Of a DNA stretch of 64,000 nucleotides, positions 12,379 through 23,139 are shown one piece after another. The translations under genes were made by a program, and so were the position numbers. Position 1 is the first letter of the stretch. Every line of letters starts with the position of its first letter. This DNA comes from Paraconiothyrium sp. Pb-2020 (Eukaryota; Ascomycota; Dothideomycetes; Pleosporales; Didymosphaeriaceae), in contig JAJUBI010000008.1 in the NCBI GenBank assembly GCA_022419385.1, positions 1,178,001 through 1,242,000 on the forward strand, written 5' to 3'. Below the pieces are notes generated by a model. That model worked only from the letters and a program-made list of their open reading frames with translations. It did not search any database and was not told where the DNA came from.

Positions 12379-13125
12379 TTACCGTCCACGGCTGAACCAA
12401 TTGCTCACCACCCCGCTGGCAAGGTTCCTCGCAAGACCAGATCCATACATAGCATTCGACGCGAAGCCCGTAGCATGGCTAAACTTATCGCAGCGCGAGT
12501 AAGCCAGCGCATTCGTGAGCGTAAGAACAAGAGCGATAGCTGCATGACACGTCAGTCTCCCATGCACCAAGCTTCCACCTTCCTCTCCCTCCCCCAGCAC
12601 CTCTTCCACTTACCAACAAGCGTCAACCAGATAAACTCAAAGCTGACGAGCGCCACCACCGCGAGCAATATCCACAGCACGGGCTGCGCATACAGCGCAA
12701 TCCAAAAGAACCGCTTGTCCGTCGCGTTCTGGTCTCTCGACTCTGGGTCCGCGCTCTCAAACACCCATCTACTGTCCCCGGTAGCCGTGTCGACCTCGTT
12801 CCACCAGCGCAGTCCGACGAGACGCCGCCCAGCGATGTTCTTCAGATAGTAGAAGTCGGTTGCGAGGAGGAGGATCGTGATGATGAAGATGAGGACGAAG
12901 TTGGAGGTGAAGAGGCGCAGGCCGAAAAGGTACGTTAGGAGGGATGCTTCTATGGTATTAACCTTTGGTTCGCAGTTCCTTTCCTGAGACATGTGGAAAG
13001 TGGTAGGGTGACTGGTGTTTGTACATACATATGCGGAAGAACAGAAAGGTAAGCAGGGTGATGGGATGGCTACTGAGTTTCCAGCTCAGCGAGCCCGGCG
13101 CGGGGGTCTGCTGCGCGGTCTCCAT
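12379..13125 (-). CDS. TVP23: Golgi membrane protein TVP23
   Basis: Three exons on the minus strand (13125-13029, 12946-12614, 12539-12379) give 196 residues, the usual length for TVP23/DUF846 proteins. Family hallmarks are the N-terminal SWKLSSHPITLLTFLFFRI, the helix FVLIFIITILLLATDFYYLK, and the sequence NIAGRRLVGLRWWNEVD. Four hydrophobic spans are visible. TVP23 proteins sit in late Golgi/tlg2-containing membranes and are linked to vesicle traffic. Intron 1 (13028-12947, 82 bp) uses the acceptor two bases inside GAAGCA. The nearer TAG would create a stop codon, so the choice is forced by frame and restores the family's FRISSLL. It is divergent from the CLYBL-like gene at 13394. Confidence 0.93.
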
Positions 13126-13393
13126 GCTCTTTCTCGCGAGAATCAAGACAGTTCTAGAGCTAGGCTGTGAACGTTGGGGTGGTTAAGCTTCACGTGGCAG
13201 CTCCAGCGTTCGGCGGAGGACGCGGTTCGCCGTGGTTGGTTCGTGCGCAGGTCGGAGGTTCCCCGCGTCATTCGGGAGCTGTTCGGAAGCTTGGTAGCAT
13301 CGAGCTCGATAACATCTGCAATTGCGCTGTTGTACACTTGACTCCACATTTTTAGGCCTTTTTGAAGCTCTATTAGCTCGCAGAGAAGCCATA
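13126..13393. promoter_or_regulatory. Shared divergent promoter, TVP23 / CLYBL-like
   Basis: 268 bp separate the two start codons of divergently transcribed genes, so both promoters must lie here. No clear TATA box was seen. Confidence 0.5.
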
Positions 13394-14420
13394 ATGGCGA
13401 CTTCTAGGAACATAATCCGCCGGGCGCTCATGTACGGTACATCTCCCAGGCCTTTGAATACCTGAAGCTTCAAACTCATAGCTCTATCTAGTCCCCGGCT
13501 CCTCCAGGAAGATGCTTGACAAGAGCTCCTCCATGCGCGTCGACACCGTAGCCTATGACCTCGAAGACTCCGTCGCGCCCCATATGAAAGAAGAAGCGCG
13601 TCACAACCTCGTCTCTATCCTGTCCAAACCTCGCCCAAGCACCATAAAAGAGATGTGCGTGCGCATAAACAGCGTAGACACAGGCCTCGCCCTCGACGAT
13701 CTTACATCTGTGCTCGGAGGCGAACACCTCGATGCGATCATGCTGCCCAAGTGCGAGAGCGCCGCGGATCTGCACTTCGTCACCGACGTGATAAGGCATA
13801 TGTTACCGGAACGACATCCCGCGAACGGCGTGCAGAAGGAGGGCACGAGACCGCCGATATCGATAATAGCGTTGATTGAGAGTGCGAAGAGCATACAGAA
13901 CCTTGCGGAGATATGTAAAGCAAGTCCTTATCTTTCAGGCTTGGTTTTTGCGGCCGAGGACTTCGCGAAGGACATGAGCATAACGCGGACACCATCGCTG
14001 ACAGAGTTTCTATACGCGAGGTCGGCTATCGCGACGCATGCGCGGGCGGCGGGGTTGCCATCCACGATTGATCTCGTGTGCACAGCGTACAAGGGGCCTG
14101 AGGGTCTCAAGACGCTGGAAGAGGAGTGTCTAAATGGCAAAGGTATTGGGTTCAACGGAAAGCAATGCATACACCCAAGCCAGATTGAGGTATGTCAGCG
14201 AACGTTTGCGCCTGGGGAGGCAGAGGTAGAGTGGTCGGCGAGGGTCGTTATCGCCGATGAGAAGGCGAGCAAAGCAGGACGCGGCGCCTGGACGCTCGAG
14301 GGGAAGATGATCGATGTGCCTGTCGTCAAGAAAGCGAGAGCAGTCCTAGAAAGAGCCGAACTGTGTGAGATCAATGTGGACGCTGTAAGAGAAAAGTGGA
14401 AAGATCAGGAGCCCGAGTAG
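13394..14420 (+). CDS. CitE/CLYBL-like HpcH/HpaI-family lyase
   Basis: Two exons (13394-13436, 13492-14420; 55-bp intron) give 323 residues. The junction restores the family start RRALMYVPGSSRKMLDKS. Further hallmarks are VDTVAYDLEDSV, MLPKCESAADL, IIALIESAKS, LVFAAEDFAKDM, and GKQCIHPSQIE near the C-terminus. The acidic residues of IESAKS and AAEDF normally bind the metal. The family includes the citrate lyase beta chain and mammalian CLYBL (citramalyl-CoA lyase). Fungal members are usually assigned to acyl-CoA C-C lyase or thioesterase reactions, probably mitochondrial. The exact substrate is not known from sequence. It ends 58 bp before the convergent methyltransferase gene. Confidence 0.85.
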
Positions 14421-14478
14421 GCGTCCCAACGAGTAGATGGTATATGTTGTACATTCCACTGGGTATATATCGCCCTAT

Positions 14479-16093
14479 CTACACCGTGATCATCACACTG
14501 GCGTTCTTGTACCAGCTCAACAACGGGTTCTCTCCGTTCCGGGTCTGCGTCTCTTCGATGTCTGCTCGACCGGACATGAAAACTTCGTGGGAGTATGTGC
14601 GTGCGAAGCGCCCGGTTATGGCTGTGTACATGGGCTCTATGACTTCGAAGTCCGTGGGGAACAGGATATCGAAGTAGCCTTGGTGAACCTGTATATCTTG
14701 TTAGCAACTACGTCTCGTGCAGAGGATATGAAACTTACAAGAGGCGTGCTAACAGGTATCATCTGCCTTTTATACCTTGTCTGCACCACGGGTGCATTCA
14801 ATCCTTCCACACCATCGGCCAGTTTATGGAAGTCACTGCTGATCAGCTTGTGGTTCGGAAACTTCTGGTACAGCATGTAGAAAAACTGCATGAGACGTGT
14901 TGGTATGTATTCGGGCATCGTGAGCGAATCGCGAAACGGCAGTAGAGACTGCATGCTGTTCATGAAGCGCGACCCTGAAAGAGGGTGAGGGTACGATTTA
15001 CAAGCCGCATGTCGCCTTTCAAGGAATTGTGCTGCAAGCGGGTCTAATGTTCGAGAGTAGTATTCGAACATTTCGCCGCGAGGATCGATGACAACGTGCG
15101 ATTGATAAGGCGTCCCCGTCTGCCAGTCGTACTTCAATGCATCGTGCGCAAAGTTGTCAAAGACCTCCAGTGCAAGGAAGTAGCACGGGCTCGATACGTA
15201 TTGGTCCCAGTCGAACACTGACTTGTTTACGATTTCGACTTTGTCAGCGTGGCCTCTCGCGTATGCGCTGTGTCCCAGGCCCTGCTGCTGCAGGTCCGCC
15301 AACTGAGTTGTAATTTCAATGATCTTGTATCTTGTCCGCTCGTACACTTCTGGATGGCAGTCCCTGATATAGTCCAGAATATTCAACATCATGGTTCCGT
15401 TTCCGGCACCCATTTCGTAGATGTTGAGGTCGTGGTATGGATACGAACTATATTTATAGTCCTCGACAAGGTAACGCGCGATTGCTTCGCCATAGTATGG
15501 AGAGAACAGTTCGGTAGGTGTGTGCCAGAGCTGACGCAGGTCGTTTGGCTCTTGGTAGTCAAGCGCATCTTCAAAAGCAGTGTAGCGATGACGGAGGGAT
15601 TGGAAGAAGGCGTGTTCGGAGGGGAGCGAGGGGAAATCAAAAGGTTCGCCAGGCGAGAAAATGACGACCTGTTTGGAGAAGTAGCCGTAGTGTGGATTGT
15701 ATAAGCTGTCTAATGCCTGTTAGAGCTGCCCCGAATGCTAATTGGAGTTGTCGTACCTTCTATGAAGTCTCTGAGCAGCATCTTGACTCTCCTTGGACGC
15801 TCTCTGCGACTCCGCAGCATATCCGAAGTGACCAGAGGGTATCGCTCGAATTCTTCCGTCCTTTCATGGGGAAATGCATTCCGTCTGGGCTGCCATCTGC
15901 TTTCCCGTTTCGTCTCTCCCTCACCAAGTCGTGTTGTCGTTCTTGGAGCAGCTTTGGTAGCTTTCCCGCGTTGTTGGGTTTGCGGCGTGCGGGCAGCTTG
16001 CGCGAGCGCTGGGCGAGCTCCATGGACGAGACATTGCGACGCTCGATGCGAAAAGAGCTGGCGGAAGAGCTGCGTGACCTGGGGCGAGTCCAT
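14479..16093 (-). CDS. MidA/NDUFAF7-family SAM-dependent methyltransferase
   Basis: Three exons (16093-15757, 15709-14739, 14688-14479) give 505 residues. The N-terminus (MDSPQVTQLFRQLFSHRASQ and following Arg/Ala-rich stretch) has no acidic run after residue 2 and looks like a mitochondrial presequence. The core has YNPHYGYFSKQVVIFSPGEP, TPTELFSPYYGEAIARYLVE, and the SAM-binding IYEMGAGNGTMM. PF02636 members methylate an arginine of a complex I subunit and are needed for complex I assembly. Some fungal homologues are only annotated as DUF185. The C-terminus is correct only after removing the 50-bp intron at 14738-14689. Otherwise a frameshifted tail ends at 14637. It shares a 174-bp divergent promoter with cysteine synthase 2. 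Confidence 0.87.
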
Positions 16094-16267
16094 TGATGCC
16101 TGCGAACTGGCAACCGCAGAACGACGGCCGACGTGGTGGATGTTCGCGCGAAGGCACGTGGTTTCCGCGAGAATGTTTCCGCCAAGACCGTCAGAGCTCC
16201 GCTCCACCTTCGATGAACTCACGCATATGTGCTCAGATAGATATTTTGCGGTAAAACAAATCCCGAT
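16094..16267. promoter_or_regulatory. Compact shared promoter with a CACGTG box
   Basis: Only 174 bp separate the divergent starts of the MidA-like gene and the cysteine synthase gene. A perfect CACGTG palindrome lies at 16155-16160. In yeasts that core is bound by Cbf1, with Met4/Met28, at sulfur-amino-acid genes. Its use here is inference. Confidence 0.45.
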
Positions 16268-17800
16268 ATGAGCGACCATTCGAAATATTACATTACAGGG
16301 GCTTTCATATTGGGTGCAGTGGTGGCTATCGGGTTTCAAAGCTTACAACAGCATAGTCGGGAAGCAGCAGCTGGGCACCAATTAAAGCAACAGCAGATCA
16401 CCTTACGCAGATTTTCAAAGATCAATGATCTGGACACGCTGAAGAAGAGTCTGGCGGATATCGAAGTTGCTGTGGAGAAAGGTGCAGGAAACATCAAAGA
16501 GGGGATCGAAGGATGCATCGGCGATACTCCACTCATCAAGATCAAGTCTTTATCAGAAGCTACTGGTTGTGAGATACTTGCAAAAGCAGAGGTACTTTGT
16601 CTTTAGAAAGATTGTCCATTCACGTTTGCTAAGACGAGCACGGCAGTTCCTGAATGGTGCCGGTAATAGCCCGAAAGATCGGGTTGCGCTCAGCATTATC
16701 CAAATGGTCAGTTCATATCGTGGGCGCGTTCATGTATTCAACTAATCTATGTAGGCCGAAGAGAAAGGACTTCTTGTGCCACACTCTGGCGACACCATCT
16801 ACGAAGGGACTGTCGGGAGCACAGGCATTTCACTCGCTGCAATATGTCGAGCGCGTGGCTACAAAGCACACATGTATGACATCGCTCTATCGTGTTTGTG
16901 GCACAGCTGATACGTAAAACAGCTGCATGCCAAACGACATGGCAGTCGAAAAGTCAGATCTACTGCTTAAGCTTGGTGCAGAAGTAGAAAGAGTCAAGCC
17001 AGCACCAATCGTGGACCAGAACCAGTTCGTCAACTTGGCCCGAACAAGGGCAAAAGAGCATACTGAGAGCGAAGAAAAGCCCGGAAGGGGCTTGTTTGCA
17101 GATCAGTTCGAGAATGAAGCCAACTGGCGGGCGCATTTTACGGGCACAGGGCCAGAGATCTATGAGCAAACGGGCAGCTTCGTGGATGCGTTCGTTGCTG
17201 GGGCAGGCACTGGAGGCACAATATCTGGCGTCGCCCTATTTCTGAAGTCAAAGCTTCCGGACATCAAAATCGTGCTTGCGGATCCTCAGGGCAGTGGTTT
17301 GTTCAACAAAGTAAAGTATGGGGTTATGTTCAATCCCACAGAAAGAGAAGGCACCAGGAGAAGGCACCAGGTTGATACTATCGTGGAGGGCATCGGTATT
17401 AACCGCGTCACGCACAATTTTGAAGTCGGCCGTGAACTTATCGATGATGCGATCAGGGTGACGGACGAGCAAGCCACTGGGATGGCTAGGTGGCTAGTAG
17501 AGAACGATGGTATCTTCGTTGGTAGTAGCAGTGCTGTGAACTGTAAGTGGAAGCACCGCATTCGCATTCATCTCTGACAGTATAGGTGTCGCGGCAACAA
17601 AGCTCGCCAAGCAACTTGGTCCAGGTCATCGAATCGTGACTCTGCTTTGTGACAGGTAAGCGTAACTGCTCTTTGTAGGATGCGGTGGCGTGGCGCTAAT
17701 GTTCCGCAGCGGTGCAAGACACCTTAGCAAATTCTGGGCCAACAAAGACGTTGGTGGAGCCGAGAATGATGTGTCATTGGAGAATATTTTAGCTTCTTGA
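16268..17800 (+). CDS. Membrane-anchored cysteine synthase 2 (PLP fold type II)
   Basis: Six exons (16268-16591, 16647-16706, 16755-16873, 16923-17542, 17586-17655, 17710-17800) give 427 residues. An N-terminal helix (residues 7-26, YYITGAFILGAVVAIGFQSL) precedes the PLP enzyme, as in the yeast mitochondrial outer-membrane homologue Mcy1. Domain markers are GCIGDTPLIKI, the Schiff-base lysine Lys118 in NGAGNSPKDR, EGTVGSTGISLA, the phosphate-binding loop GAGTGGTISG, and SSSAVN. The usual Asn-Pro-Gly-Gly-Ser before the lysine is replaced by NGAGNSP, so activity may differ from classic O-acetylserine sulfhydrylases. The five introns are 43-55 bp. A CACGTG box sits in the upstream promoter. Confidence 0.88.
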
Positions 17801-18362
17801 GTCTCTGCAGGCGGGCTGAAACCCACAAAAGCCCATAGCCATGGACTCACTTTTGGATCGCCGCTAGGGTCTCCCACAGACTGCAGGTCAAAGTCTTGCA
17901 ACCTGCAAGCCTCAGACAGTAGATAAGCGGGATTGCCACATTACGGGATGGTCACCGCCCGATTCATCGCAAAATGCGTGCGAACGCCTCCAACGCCTTC
18001 ACGTACTATTCTCAGCAGCCATACATCACAGGGGTAAGGCTTGCGAACGTGCCTGACCGCGGCTATGACAGGTTCGCGAGATTTCGATGAATGAAAATGT
18101 AACAATAGGACAAAGCAGGCCTCCTTCACGCTTCCTGAATATGTATAAGCTTCGACAAAGGTCTAGAAACGACTTTCCACAGCTGTCTTTGTCTGATTGT
18201 CTCCATACTCAAGCACAAGCGATCCGCTCTCTCCTCATATACTGGCGTGCCGACTACTAAGCAACATCAGCATATTCGCATCTCTAGCAAATACGAACGA
18301 TCTCTCGGTTTACTATCCACAAACTGCAGTCACAATCTGAGACCGGCGGCGCGATCAAGCAC
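17801..18362. other. Intergenic
   Basis: 562 bp between cysteine synthase and the next plus-strand gene. No ORF, RNA or repeat supported. Confidence 0.5.
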
Positions 18363-18926
18363 ATGTACAGGCCACCCAAGCCGAACAACCAAAGCAACCC
18401 AAAACTACCTAAGATCACGTTGGCTCACCGCCGCGCCATGGCTCTCTCCCAGCGCAACCCCGCCCTCGCTTCCAAGCTTTCCCAGATGCGTCTTAAAATC
18501 GCACCCATCGTGGACGTAACTACTGGCCTTCCTCCCCCGCCTTTCCCTACCACCATGCTGAACCTCTTCCTCCTCACAGAAGCCGAGCTCGACTACATGG
18601 CCGCCTACTATTCGCAAACCAACCCTAACCCTACACCCACATCTCTCACGTTTGCGTATCCGCAGACCATGGACTGGAATAGGGAGCTGTTGCGGAATGA
18701 TCCTGATTTGGAGGAGGGAGAGAAATTGAGCGATCTGGAAAGGTTGAGGGTCAAGATGAGGATGTTTGCGAGTTTTATTGGGCTGAGAGGGGCGGAGACG
18801 CCCAGGTGGGAGTATGAGAGGGGGGTGGATATCTTGGATAAACGTATTGAACGACAGATAAGGCATGAAGAGGAACTGGAGCAGAGGATGAAGTTGTTCA
18901 AGGGGCCGCGGGCATGGCAGGCATGA
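18363..18926 (+). CDS. Conserved-looking hypothetical protein, 187 aa
   Basis: Single exon, ATG to TGA. The N-terminus is basic and polar and the middle Pro-rich (TGLPPPPFPTT). The rest is hydrophilic and largely helical, with the segments LTEAELDYMAAYYSQ, FAYPQTMDWNRELL, LSDLERLRVKMRMFASFIGL and RGAETPRWEYERGVDILDKR. The last 40 residues are strongly charged and probably coiled. No signal peptide or membrane segment. I recall similar short proteins from related Dothideomycetes, but that is memory, not a search. Function unknown. Confidence 0.65.
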   Translation: MYRPPKPNNQSNPKLPKITLAHRRAMALSQRNPALASKLSQMRLKIAPIVDVTTGLPPPPFPTTMLNLFLLTEAELDYMAAYYSQTNPNPTPTSLTFAYPQTMDWNRELLRNDPDLEEGEKLSDLERLRVKMRMFASFIGLRGAETPRWEYERGVDILDKRIERQIRHEEELEQRMKLFKGPRAWQA

Positions 18927-19527
18927 GGTTGGAACGGAAGAGCAGGAGAAGAAGGCATATTGAGCGATTTGTTCTGGGGCTGCATGCGTGACGGACGCCC
19001 AAGGTATGGAGAGAGCATCACAGCGGGTTTGAGTGTTGCAACATTCTTTTGTAGGCTTTGTATGGCCTTGGCGACAACTGCATAATCTAGATCAGAGAGG
19101 AATGAACAAGACTTCGACCTACGAATACGTTTCTACCATCTTGGGGGCTTGGAATTGAAAGAAGATGTCACAGAGGCCGTTCATGCATTAATCCGTATAG
19201 AGAACATCGCAACCCATTTCTTGTGAGCATGCGAGGTGTACTGCGACTAGTACCACCTATTTGCGAGCTTTGACCGACCAAGGCGAGACCGACGCCGAGA
19301 TTTCCGAACAATGTTCATCCCTCGAGGCGAACTTCACATGGCCACAGAACCTTCAATTCTCGACCGATTTTCGTACTTCTTTGCTCTACTTACTGGTTGA
19401 GAACAGGGGGTTATTATTATCAAAAAGATAGCCCGCTGGTGAGCGTTGTGGGGATGCCAGAGCCAAAGTTACCCAAAAATGCGAATTAGGACCTCTAGGA
19501 AGCGCCAAAAGTTCTAAAAAGTCAACT
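18927..19527. other. Intergenic
   Basis: About 600 bp with no supported gene. The right end contains the transcription terminator of the minus-strand tRNA. Confidence 0.5.
19516..19520 (-). terminator. RNA polymerase III T-run terminator
   Basis: Five A residues on the plus strand (TTTTT on the minus strand) lie 7 nt downstream of the tRNA 3' end, as expected for a pol III unit. Confidence 0.55.
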
Positions 19528-19633
19528 AGACCTGGTGGGGTTCGAACCCACGGCATCCGCATTGCTAGATGTGCAGTCATAAGAATCTGACGAGTCTTAT
19601 AAGAACGGCGCGCTACCACTGCGCCACAGGCTG
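19528..19633 (-). tRNA. Intron-containing tRNA, probably Ile (UAU)
   Basis: Read on the minus strand: an A-box-like TGGCGCAGTGG, D-stem GCGC/GCGC, anticodon loop CTTATAA (anticodon UAU), an insert of about 35 nt after position 37, five-nt variable loop, and a perfect T-arm GTGGG-TTCGAAC-CCCAC (B box). A T-run follows downstream. The acceptor stem pairs well only for its inner five positions: CAGCCTG against CAGGTCT leaves C-T and A-C mismatches at 1-72 and 2-71. The anticodon stem also has a T-T at its loop end. It may therefore be a weak or decaying tRNA. The identity rests on placing the loop by the D-arm. Confidence 0.6.
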
Positions 19634-20284
19634 ATGAACGTTAGTAACGTCCTGTGGATTTGGGTGGTGGAAGTGCTTACTCTTTCTGTGAATTTTGGCA
19701 ATTTTTGGGCGCTAAATGATATATATATCAAGCAATAAAAGAGGCCCGCTGGGATCGACTGAGATGAGGGGATGTGAGTCACCGTCCACATCTTAGATTA
19801 GCTTGTGAGGGGCAACGAGCAGAAGCCACTTAATTTTGAATGATCTGTGTGCGGGGTACGTGGCTGGGGCGGGTTCAGACGAGGGGCTGGCTGGATAGGT
19901 TAGCCCCGAGCATCTGAGCTAACATCACGACATTCCGCTTCACCCTCACTTGCGATACCTCAATCACTTCATTAGAATTTGAGCTTTAAGCTGAATTGTT
20001 CGCTTCGGCCACTAGCGGTAAGTATGAGTTCCGTTTGCGTGTTCTACTTTGTCTCCGTCCGCGACCCTCTCAACCTGCCTCTCCACCCTGGTACTGAACG
20101 CGCGCTTCGTTGGGAGCTCTCGTGCTCAAGGCTACAAATAAATCTTTGTAGTGGACTCGCATATCCTTAGACAAAACTCAATATGTATTTCGCTTTGCAT
20201 TGAAAACTCGCACAGACACGATGCTAACCTCGGCACAGGCACGCCTTTAGCTTCCTGCTCGCTCTCTTGCCTTTGGTAGCAAGC
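19634..20284. other. Upstream region of the DPP5 gene, probable 5'UTR intron
   Basis: Contains a good donor (GTAAGT at about 20017) and several acceptors before the DPP5 start, suggesting a spliced leader. Just before the chosen ATG, in the same frame, lies a signal-peptide-like stretch (AFSFLLALLPLVAS) with no ATG of its own. A short AT palindrome (TGATATATATATCA) lies near 19718. No other gene seen. Confidence 0.4.
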
Positions 20285-22599
20285 ATGACAATTCGCGCCA
20301 ACAAGTTCACGCCCGAGGTCTTACTCAGTGCGCCGCGTCGCTCAGAGGGCAACCCGAATCCGGATGGCTCCAAGGTTCTGTACAGCACATCAACGTACAG
20401 CTTCGAGGAGCACGCCAAGACTTCCGAGATCCGCGTGCTGGACGTGAAGAGCGGCGAAACCAGTCTCATCTCTGATAGCGAAGGTGCTAGTGAGCCGCAA
20501 TGGCTGGACGAAGATACCATTTTGCTGTTGAGCGAGGGTAAGGAAGGTACGAGCGTCAAGGTGGGCCCTCTTAAGGGCTTTGGCAACAGGTATGTGTGCT
20601 CCGAAATTGCGACCACCGTAACAGAATATTGAGGACGTGTTGGCCTGCTCAATTGTTTCCCTGCGCGAAGATTCTAAATCACGTCTTATCACGTGCTTTG
20701 AGCTGACCTGATCACAGCAGCTACGATGCCGGCACGATCAAGGGCTCGGTCAGCAACATTAAGCTGGTGTCACTCGATGATGGCGCATACGGCATTGCCG
20801 TGACAGGCAAAGCAACCCCAGCCGGCCATCTGTACAATGAGAAAGAAGATAAGAAACCGCAATCTTCCGGCCGCTTGTACAAGTCGCTCTTTGTACGCCA
20901 CTGGGACCATTGGATTACCGAGAACCGCAATGCCATCTGGCTAGGCACGCTCAAGAAAGATGACGGCAAATACAAGCTTTCACAACTAAAGAACGCCCTC
21001 AAAGGTTCACAGCTCGAGAGCCCGATTGAGCCCTTTGGTGGAGCTGACAATTTTGACATTTCGACCCACGGTCTAATTTTCACCGCAAAGGATCCTGATC
21101 TCAATCCGGCAACGCATACCAAAACGAACATATATACCATCACAGCGGAAGACTTCTGGAGCGACCTTTCCAACAGCTTATCCAAACCTTTTCAGGTTCC
21201 AATTCACGGGTTTGAAGGTGCAAGCACGGCGCCAACCTGGGATAACGAGGGCAAAGCGATTGCATTCTTTTCCATGCGAACGGACGGATACGAGGCAGAT
21301 AAGAACCAGGTCTTCATAATTCCAGACTGGACCAACCCAGGCTGGGTCCAGCATCTTTGGGCGAGCGAAGACGGAAAGGGTTCTTGGGATCGCAGCCCTC
21401 AATCCATTACGTGGGGTGCCAATAAGGAGATTTATTTTACTGCCGAGCAGGCTGGTCGAATAAGTCTGTTCGCTTCATCGTCAGATTTCAATGAGTCAAC
21501 AAGCACGCCTAAGTTGATCGTCAAGGGTGGTGGAATCTCAAGCGCGAAATTGTTGAAGGATGGATCACTTTTCCTTTCGTCTTCCAGCCTGATTGAGAAC
21601 AGCTTATATTCGATATTGCCTGCGAGTGCATTTCTTGAGATCACCGCGATCGGCAATTTCTACTCGCTACCGCTCAACGATAGCGCTCCTGGACATGACC
21701 CAGCTAATCGGGTTACGAGACATGTGTCATCAAACACGCGCAGTGGCTCTACCTTTGGACTGTCTCGCGATCAGATCGACGAGATATGGTTCCCGGGTGC
21801 GAACAACAAGACATACGTCCACGCTTGGGTCTTCAAACCTTCAAGCTTCAAGAAGGACCACAAGTACCCGCTCGCGTACTTCATTCATGGCGGACCTCAA
21901 GGCGCATGGGAGGACTCATGGTCTACGCGTTGGAACCCCGCTGTGTTTGCAGAGCAGGGTTATGTTGTTGTTGCGCCAAATCCAACAGGCAGCACAGGCT
22001 ATGGACAGGATTTCACCGACGCCATCAAGGGTCAATGGGGAGGTCTCCCTTACCAAGACCTTGTCAAGGGCTTCGAATTCATCCAAGAAAATCTCCCGTA
22101 CGTCGATATCGATCGCGCCGTCGCACTTGGTGCCTCGTACGGTGGCTACATGATGAACTGGATACAAGGCCACGAGCTTGGCCGCAAGTTCAAGGCTCTT
22201 GTCACGCACGACGGTGTCTTCAGCATGACTGCACAGATGGCCTCCGAAGAGCTTTACTTCCCCTTTCACGACATTGGTGGAAAGCTGTGGGAAAACCCTG
22301 AAAGTTGGGCTCAGTGGGACCCTTCACGCTTTGCCGGCAATTGGTCTACGCCTCACTTGATCATCCATTCCGAGAAGGATTACCGCTTGACGATGAATGA
22401 GGGTCTGGCAGCCTTCAATGTGCTGCAGGTCCGAGGTGTACCGAGCCAGTTCTTGACGTTCCCGGATGAAAATCACTGGGTATTAAAGCCAGAAAATAGC
22501 CTTCTGTGGCACGAGACCGTATTGGATTGGATCAATGAGCATGCTGGCCTGGAGAAGTACACCGAGTGGAGGGCCAAGAATGGGGCTATGCGCAAGTAG
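20285..22599 (+). CDS. Dipeptidyl-peptidase V-type serine peptidase (S9 family)
   Basis: Two exons (20285-20589, 20721-22599) give 727 residues, the normal length for fungal DPP V. The enzyme removes N-terminal dipeptides. The N-terminal half starts KFTPEVLLSAPRRSEGNPNP and forms the beta-propeller. The C-terminal alpha/beta hydrolase carries the triad: Ser574 in LGASYGGYMMN, Asp655 in HSEKDYRL and His687 in PDENHWVL. The intron ends in tandem acceptors (CAGCAG, 20715-20720), both in frame, so isoforms differing by one Ser are possible. The first in-frame ATG gives MTIRANKF with no signal peptide. A hydrophobic, signal-like stretch lies in frame just upstream but needs another start exon. Secreted versus intracellular location is therefore open. 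Confidence 0.88.
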
Positions 22600-23139
22600 T
22601 GGTTGCCTGAAATATGGTCTTGCGATGTTTTGAGTATTGATACATTCAACAAAAACGTAGGAGATGGGGAAAGAAGGCATCTTACAAGAGCAACAGCTTG
22701 GGCTGCAATTGAACCACAAGGCTTGCCAATACCGACTATCAAGTTTCGTCATGCACCTCTACGATTCTTGCATTATGATTACTATGGTATAGTGCCAAAA
22801 TGTGCGCACCAACGCCCCGTGCATCCCAGGACAAGCATAGGATACCTCCTCTTTTCAAAAGGCACTCACTGCTTGGCTATAAGGCTGCATACGCAGTCTA
22901 TGTCATTTGTGAAGAGGCTGTGCTGTGTAAGCTGAAAGCCAAGACTCAGCCTGGTGCGTTGCAGCCTACGGTGTCGTCGACACTGTGCATCGAACATTGC
23001 AGGTTATCTAGTCCTTGATGATTACTTGGAGTTGTTTCTCTTCGATTTGATTTGATCTTGTGTGAGTGGTTCTATACAGATTCAGCCAGTATAAATATAG
23101 CTAAGCCCAAGCTGCAGTCAAAGAAAGGGGACCCTCACC
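22600..23139. other. Intergenic; TATA box for the next gene
   Basis: 540 bp. A TATAAATA box at 23090-23097 sits 43 bp before the ATG of the zinc-finger gene. Nothing else supported. Confidence 0.45.
23090..23097 (+). promoter_or_regulatory. TATA box
   Basis: TATAAATA, 43 bp upstream of the start codon at 23140; good match to the consensus, though the distance to the ATG leaves room for only a very short 5'UTR. Confidence 0.4.

Noticed and set aside
13147..13355. Small frames in the TVP23/CLYBL promoter
   Set aside because: They lie between two well-supported divergent starts and have no family features.
14637..14738. Alternative C-terminus of the MidA-like protein (tail ending CSPRTSKS)
   Set aside because: It reads through a clear 50-bp intron; splicing gives a coherent C-terminus ending at 14479.
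21593..22301. Long frames overlapping the DPP V gene in other phases
   Set aside because: Shadows of the peptidase reading frame, which has the full catalytic triad.
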